Shown here: one piece after another, positions 21,157-24,920 of the stretch | Layout of the letters: the number at the start of each line of letters is the position of its first letter | Position numbering within the stretch: the first letter of the stretch is position 1 | DNA from: an uncultured bacterium | GTDB lineage: Bacteria > Patescibacteriota > Patescibacteriia > Patescibacteriales > UBA12465 | Assembly: GCA_937983635.1 (NCBI GenBank) | Contig: CALJZR010000004.1 | Span: 1 to 24,920, forward strand | DNA: 24,920 nucleotides | Direction of reading: 5' to 3' | Made by a program: the position numbers and the translations under genes | Notes under the pieces: generated by a model | The model's database searches: none | Seen by the model: only the letters and a program-made list of their open reading frames with translations | Told to the model about the DNA's origin: nothing

Positions 21157-21706
21157 GGCGAGAACGGACAAAGGCATAAACCTGCTCAAAGGACTCTTCT
21201 GGGCTTAGATTAGTCGTATTTAAATAAAAATCATAATGAGCCTGATCATAGACTTCAATGCCATAATATTTCTGATAGCGCAAATTGTCACTGGCTAATC
21301 TCTGCCTTAAACTCGTCTTCACTGCCTCTACACTTTCCAGGCCATCGCCCTCATTTCTTTCATTTTTTTCCTGTAAATGGCCAAAAATACGCTTCGCTCC
21401 TTCGTCTTCATCAACATCCAGATAGATTTTTAGGGAATGAGGAATAAAATACCAAGAGGTGCGCCCCTCAATAATGAAGTTATCTTGGGTCAAACCTAAA
21501 TTCTTCTGATATTCATCCACCTCCTGATCAGTGGCGGCATCCTTCTCCCCTAAAAGATTATACTCGGCTAAAGACAAGCCGCGGCGAGCGGCTGCCTCTC
21601 GGCGAAGACCCCCCATATAGTAGCGCGGCCAAGACAAGGCATCAGCCAGCTTCTGGGCAATAGTCGATTTGCCGGAACCATGAGCTCCACTAATAGAAAT
21701 AATCAT
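21143..21706 (-). CDS. Cytidylate-kinase-like P-loop protein
   Basis: A 187-residue nucleotide kinase-like protein. The start MIISISGAHGSGKSTIAQKLADAL holds Walker A with Lys13. YYMGGLRREAAARRGLSLAEYN and DNFIIEGRTSWYFIP follow in the order seen in short archaeal-type CMP kinases (Cytidylate_kin2), and the lid region lies around residues 114-140. These enzymes phosphorylate CMP/dCMP, but related P-loop kinases look alike at this length, so the nucleotide is not certain. Its stop codon overlaps the repeat and promoter region of rplS. It is divergent from smc. Confidence 0.82.
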   Translation of the reverse strand: MIISISGAHGSGKSTIAQKLADALSWPRYYMGGLRREAAARRGLSLAEYNLLGEKDAATDQEVDEYQKNLGLTQDNFIIEGRTSWYFIPHSLKIYLDVDEDEGAKRIFGHLQEKNERNEGDGLESVEAVKTSLRQRLASDNLRYQKYYGIEVYDQAHYDFYLNTTNLSPEESFEQVYAFVRSRLDKS

Positions 21707-21793
21707 AAAAAAATAAAAAGCGCGGAATAAGCACGCCGATTACACGCTTTGGCCTTTAAAAATCCTGATTTTACTTTTACCCAGAAATTATAC

Positions 21794-21875
21794 TATAATA
21801 ATACCATATTTAAGAGAAGGAGCAAGTCGCTAAAACAGCGAAAATGCTATTAATCACGCGCCTGCGCGCTTTTTT
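21794..21875 (+). promoter_or_regulatory. Promoter and structured leader of smc
   Basis: TATAAT at 21794-21799 (weak -35 TTACTT at 21771-21776, 17-nt spacer) lies 77 nt before the smc ATG. The leader holds a TCGCT/AGCGA hairpin (21827-21841) and then a small CGCG/CGCG hairpin (21857-21868) directly followed by T6 and the ATG. The second looks like a weak terminator or start-occluding structure. No Shine-Dalgarno sequence is present. Confidence 0.5.
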
Positions 21876-24800
21876 ATGTATTTAGAAAAACTAGAAATCC
21901 AAGGATTTAAATCTTTTGCGAATAAGAACAAGCTGATTTTTTCCAGCAAAATTGACCAAAATGGTCGCCGCGGCCTCACTGCCGTGGTCGGCCCCAACGG
22001 TTCCGGCAAATCTAATATCGCCGATGCTGTGCGTTGGGTTTTAGGTGAACAAAGCCTCAAAACTCTGCGCGGTAAAAAAAGTGAAGACGTTATCTTCTCT
22101 GGCTCTGATCAAAAAAGCCAGCTAAGCATGGCCGAAGTATCGCTCTATCTCAATAATTCCGACCACCAAATAATGCCAGTAGTAGCTAATCCTTTATCAG
22201 AAACGGAAGCTGGACCCGAGACCGATGCCTCCGGCCGCTCCTTATCGCCTTTAGACTACGATGAAATTGTCATTACCCGCCGCCTTTTCCGCAACGGCGA
22301 CAGCGAATATTTACTCAACAACAATCGCGTACGCTTAGCTGATATCCAAATTCTTTTAGCCAAAGCTAATGTTGGACAAAAAACTTACAGCGTTATCGGA
22401 CAAGGGATGGTGGAAAATTTTCTCAACACCGGGGCCGCCGAACGTAAAGATTTTTTTGACGAAGCAACAGGGGTCAAACAATTTCAAATTAAACGGGATA
22501 ACGCTTTAAATAAATTAGAAAGTAGTTACGAAAATCTCCGCCAAGTAGAAATGCTGCTGAGCGAAATCCGACCCCGCTTGAAAATGCTCACCCGCCAAGT
22601 AGATAAATTAAAAAAGCGCGGACAGTTAGAAGAAGAATTGACCGCGCGCCAGCATCGCTATTATTTCCGTCTCTGGCAGGATATTAATGAAAAATTCAAT
22701 CGGTCTAACACCGAGCTTTTAGTGTTAGAAAAAAGTAAGCGGGAAAAAGAGGGGCGCTTAGAAAAAATAAATTTAGAGCTCAATGAAATTAAAAGCAACG
22801 ATGATGCTGCCCTAATTTCCACTTTACAAGAAAATATTAGAAAAGCCCAAAACGAACGCACTGACATTGTTAAAGATATTGCTCGTCTCAATGCGGAACT
22901 AGAATTACAGCTAGAGTCGCAGGGGCAATTTGATGTTGCCTGGCTCAACAACAAGCATGAAGAACTAAAAACCGAACAAAAGCGCCTGCAAGAAGAAATC
23001 GCTTTATTAAACAACCGCCCCCAAGAAGCCAAGGAGCTTGAATTGCGTACCCGCCTACAGAAAATCGGGGAAGAAATCAGTCGGCGCGAAAATATTAAAC
23101 GCCAGAATGAACGCAAAGAAGAAGAAAAACAGCAGCTTTTTAAACAATTATCACGCTTAGACGCAGTCTTAGAAGCCAATTTGGAAGCTCAGGGTCAGTT
23201 TGATGTTGCCTGGCTCAATAACAAACACGAAGAACTAAAACGGGCAGTCGATGCTTTAGCCAAAGAAATCAGTGCGATTAATTTAGAAGAAACCCGCGGC
23301 CTCATTAAGGGTTTAGAAGAACAGCGCTCCCAGCTCGACAGCCTCATTGCCCGGGGCAACAATGAATTACAAAATATTAACCGGGAATTAAAAGCGAGCG
23401 GCAAGCCCGCTGCTGGCCGAGAAGAAATTAATCGCAGTATTGACGAATTTCTCAAGCGCTTAGATGATATTAAAGTCGAACAGGATTTAAATAAAATTAA
23501 AAGCTTAATCGAAGAAGCTAAACAGGAATTTCAAAAACAAATCCGCTCTCTCATTGATGGTGAAAATGCCTCTAAGCTTGAAAAAGCAAAAACCCTCCAA
23601 GAAGAAATCATCGGCTACAGCGAAAAACGCCAAGCCCTGATGGCAGAAATCAACGAATTACGCCTTGATCTTTCCACTCGCAAAGAACGCAAACGGCTGC
23701 TAGAGGCCCAACAGGAACAGACAGCGCGAGAGATTAAAGATATCCAAGAAAAAATTGCCAAAAGCCAAGTTAAATTTGATGCCGAAAAAATTAACCAAGA
23801 AAAACAAGAGCTGAACCAGCGCCTGCAGGCCTTGGAAATAGAAATAAAAACAGCTACCACCGCGGGCGATATTAGCGCCCTGCTGGCGGACCGCCAAGCT
23901 TTAGTCAATGAATTAAACGAATGTCGCCTCAGCAGTGCCTCTCAGCAAGACAAACTAAAGCTCTACGAAGAGCAAAAAAGACAAAACGAAAAAGAGATTA
24001 GAGATATTCAAGAAAAAATTGCCAAAAGCCAAGTTAAATTTGATGCCGCTAAACTGGAAACTGAAAAGAAGTCGCTCGAAAAAAGCCTTAAATCCCTGGA
24101 CGCCCAGCTTAATGGCTGGCAAGAAGAAACTAGGACATATAATGCCGGCCGCGAAGAGGAAAAAAGACAAATGTTTGCCTACCAAAGTCAGATTCAGAGT
24201 TTGCAAAGCGAGATCAATCAACTCTCGGAACAAATTAATAATCTTAAAATTGAATCTGCCCGCCAAGAAACCCGCTTAGAAGACTTGGAAAACAATATCC
24301 GCGATGACAATTTAGAAATGAGCGCCATTAAGCAGTACCGAGAGGATAGTGGTGAAGAAATTGATGATGAACGCTTACGTAAACGCATCAACGAACTCAA
24401 GAGTCAATTGGATCTGATTGGCGGCATCGATCCAGAAACTGAAAAAGAATTTAACGAAACCGACGAGCGCTACCAGTTCTTAAACAAACAAACGATTGAT
24501 TTAGATAACGCCATCCAATCACTAGAAAAAGTAATTGCAGAGCTTGATTTAAATATCAAGGAAAAATTCGAACAAGAATTTAAGGTTATCTCGGAAAAAT
24601 TTAGCGAATATTTCAAGATATTATTCAACGGTGGAGCGGCTAAAATCTTTAAATTGGAAAGCCTGGAAGCTAACGAGGAGAATGGGGCAAGTACTGATAA
24701 TAATGGCCTAGCCCCTGAAGATGACCGCAGTAAGCGCTTGAAACAGCTGCGAAAACGCAATGCTCTCGGCTTAGCGGGCATCGAAATCCAAGCCACTCCT

Positions 24801-24920
24801 CCTGGTAAAAAAATTCAAACTATCTCTATGCTTTCCGGCGGGGAAAGAGCTCTAACGGCGATTGCTCTAATCTGTGCGATTATTAGTGCTAATCCCTCTC
24901 CTTTTGTCATTTTAGACGAA
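21876..24920 (+). CDS. smc: Chromosome segregation SMC-like ATPase without a visible hinge (3' end outside window)
   Basis: 1015 codons are open to the window edge, which cuts the gene at FVILDE (Walker B). The N-head has YLEKLEIQGFKSFA, Walker A GPNGSGKSN (Lys45), RRLFRNGDSEYLLN and IGQGMVENFL. The C-head has NKQTIDLDNAIQSLEKVI, FNGGAAKIF, PPGKKIQTIS and the signature LSGGE (986-990). These are true SMC heads and should bind DNA and ATP. Between about residues 200 and 890 there is only charged coiled coil. No Gly-rich hinge domain and no CxxC zinc hook is seen, and the only Cys in the arms (LNECRL) is isolated. Each arm is about 330 residues, near normal. Residues about 100-124 and 927-965 are polar inserts in the heads. 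Four related motifs mark the arms. Confidence 0.9.
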   Translation, partial: MYLEKLEIQGFKSFANKNKLIFSSKIDQNGRRGLTAVVGPNGSGKSNIADAVRWVLGEQSLKTLRGKKSEDVIFSGSDQKSQLSMAEVSLYLNNSDHQIMPVVANPLSETEAGPETDASGRSLSPLDYDEIVITRRLFRNGDSEYLLNNNRVRLADIQILLAKANVGQKTYSVIGQGMVENFLNTGAAERKDFFDEATGVKQFQIKRDNALNKLESSYENLRQVEMLLSEIRPRLKMLTRQVDKLKKRGQLEEELTARQHRYYFRLWQDINEKFNRSNTELLVLEKSKREKEGRLEKINLELNEIKSNDDAALISTLQENIRKAQNERTDIVKDIARLNAELELQLESQGQFDVAWLNNKHEELKTEQKRLQEEIALLNNRPQEAKELELRTRLQKIGEEISRRENIKRQNERKEEEKQQLFKQLSRLDAVLEANLEAQGQFDVAWLNNKHEELKRAVDALAKEISAINLEETRGLIKGLEEQRSQLDSLIARGNNELQNINRELKASGKPAAGREEINRSIDEFLKRLDDIKVEQDLNKIKSLIEEAKQEFQKQIRSLIDGENASKLEKAKTLQEEIIGYSEKRQALMAEINELRLDLSTRKERKRLLEAQQEQTAREIKDIQEKIAKSQVKFDAEKINQEKQELNQRLQALEIEIKTATTAGDISALLADRQALVNELNECRLSSASQQDKLKLYEEQKRQNEKEIRDIQEKIAKSQVKFDAAKLETEKKSLEKSLKSLDAQLNGWQEETRTYNAGREEEKRQMFAYQSQIQSLQSEINQLSEQINNLKIESARQETRLEDLENNIRDDNLEMSAIKQYREDSGEEIDDERLRKRINELKSQLDLIGGIDPETEKEFNETDERYQFLNKQTIDLDNAIQSLEKVIAELDLNIKEKFEQEFKVISEKFSEYFKILFNGGAAKIFKLESLEANEENGASTDNNGLAPEDDRSKRLKQLRKRNALGLAGIEIQATPPGKKIQTISMLSGGERALTAIALICAIISANPSPFVILDE
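22920..22970 (+). repeat. SMC arm repeat A1 (residues 349-365)
   Basis: It encodes QGQFDVAWLNNKHEELK. The same 17 residues occur again 90 residues later (A2). The two DNA copies differ at 5 of 51 bases, all synonymous third positions. The similarity also extends about 14 residues upstream (RLxAxLExxLE). Confidence 0.9.
23190..23240 (+). repeat. SMC arm repeat A2 (residues 439-455)
   Basis: The second copy of QGQFDVAWLNNKHEELK, 270 nt after A1 and preceded by RLDAVLEANLEA, which parallels RLNAELELQLES before A1. Confidence 0.9.
23730..23783 (+). repeat. SMC arm repeat B1 (residues 619-636)
   Basis: It encodes EIKDIQEKIAKSQVKFDA. It differs from B2 by 2 of 54 bases (one Lys/Arg change, one silent). 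Its SQVKFDAEKIN part aligns with the SQGQFDVAWLN part of A1. Confidence 0.9.
23994..24047 (+). repeat. SMC arm repeat B2 (residues 707-724)
   Basis: It encodes EIRDIQEKIAKSQVKFDA, 88 residues after B1. It lies as far from the presumed coil turn (about residue 535) as A1 does on the other side. Confidence 0.9.

Noticed and set aside
21854..24796. Many open frames on the minus strand opposite smc, some with repeated Ser/Leu-rich sequence
   Set aside because: They are antisense to a coiled-coil gene rich in Glu/Lys/Gln codons, which produces long Ser/Leu/Phe-rich shadows. The repeats among them simply mirror the SMC arm repeats.
1..24920. CRISPR arrays, transposons, prophage or plasmid functions
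   Set aside because: No regularly spaced repeats, transposase, integrase, phage structural or replication genes were seen.

Overview
The window reads as chromosomal DNA from a small-genome bacterium, most likely of the Candidate Phyla Radiation (Patescibacteria). This is inferred from moderately AT-rich sequence, short tightly packed genes, many small membrane or lineage-type hypotheticals, two small DksA/TraR zinc-finger proteins, tRNAs without an encoded CCA, and start codons that almost never have a Shine-Dalgarno sequence. The standard code is used: TAA, TAG and TGA all end real genes, so this is not a UGA-recoding lineage. No marker here fixes the exact phylum.

Layout. Positions 1-2725 hold single genes with roomy spacers: an unrecognised soluble protein, a VOC-fold protein, a signal peptidase I homologue whose catalytic serine position is alanine, and a small Cys-rich membrane-anchored protein. 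An HD-domain protein with its own terminator follows (2726-3312). Positions 3373-5821 form an operon of a class III aminotransferase, an aldo/keto-reductase-fold protein with a degenerate catalytic tetrad, and a small membrane protein. A longer operon (5868-10833) carries a MazG-like pyrophosphohydrolase, a polytopic putative glycosyltransferase, an FAD-dependent oxidoreductase, a 3-TM protein, an endonuclease/exonuclease/phosphatase (EEP) gene broken by one in-frame TAA, and pgeF. Next come a DHH/DHHA2 phosphoesterase with an S51 peptidase-like protein (10887-12408), then an exported lipoprotein, a large exported unknown, a HAD-like protein, an RBBP9-type hydrolase and an acidic disordered protein (12475-16500). 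A DksA-like gene overlaps lspA and is followed by an unknown gene (16610-18159).

The right part changes direction several times. tsaE and a second DksA-like gene lie on the minus strand (18191-18973). A divergent ArsR-SdpI pair has a consensus promoter carrying a 16-bp palindrome. A 2-TM protein, two tRNA genes (Val, Leu), rplS and a CMP-kinase-like gene lie on the minus strand. From 21876 to the window edge runs smc on the plus strand, 1015 codons and incomplete.

The strongest observation is in smc. It has good SMC ATPase heads and two arms of normal length, but I can see neither an SMC hinge nor a Rad50 zinc hook between them. The arms carry four copies of a SQxxFDxxx[LI]-type motif at mirror-symmetric distances from the point where the coil would turn back. 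This points to an SMC architecture in which a plain coiled-coil turn replaces the hinge. Second-rank items are the Ser-to-Ala signal peptidase, the degenerate aldo/keto reductase beside an aminotransferase, the nonsense-interrupted EEP gene and the autoregulated-looking ArsR-SdpI unit.
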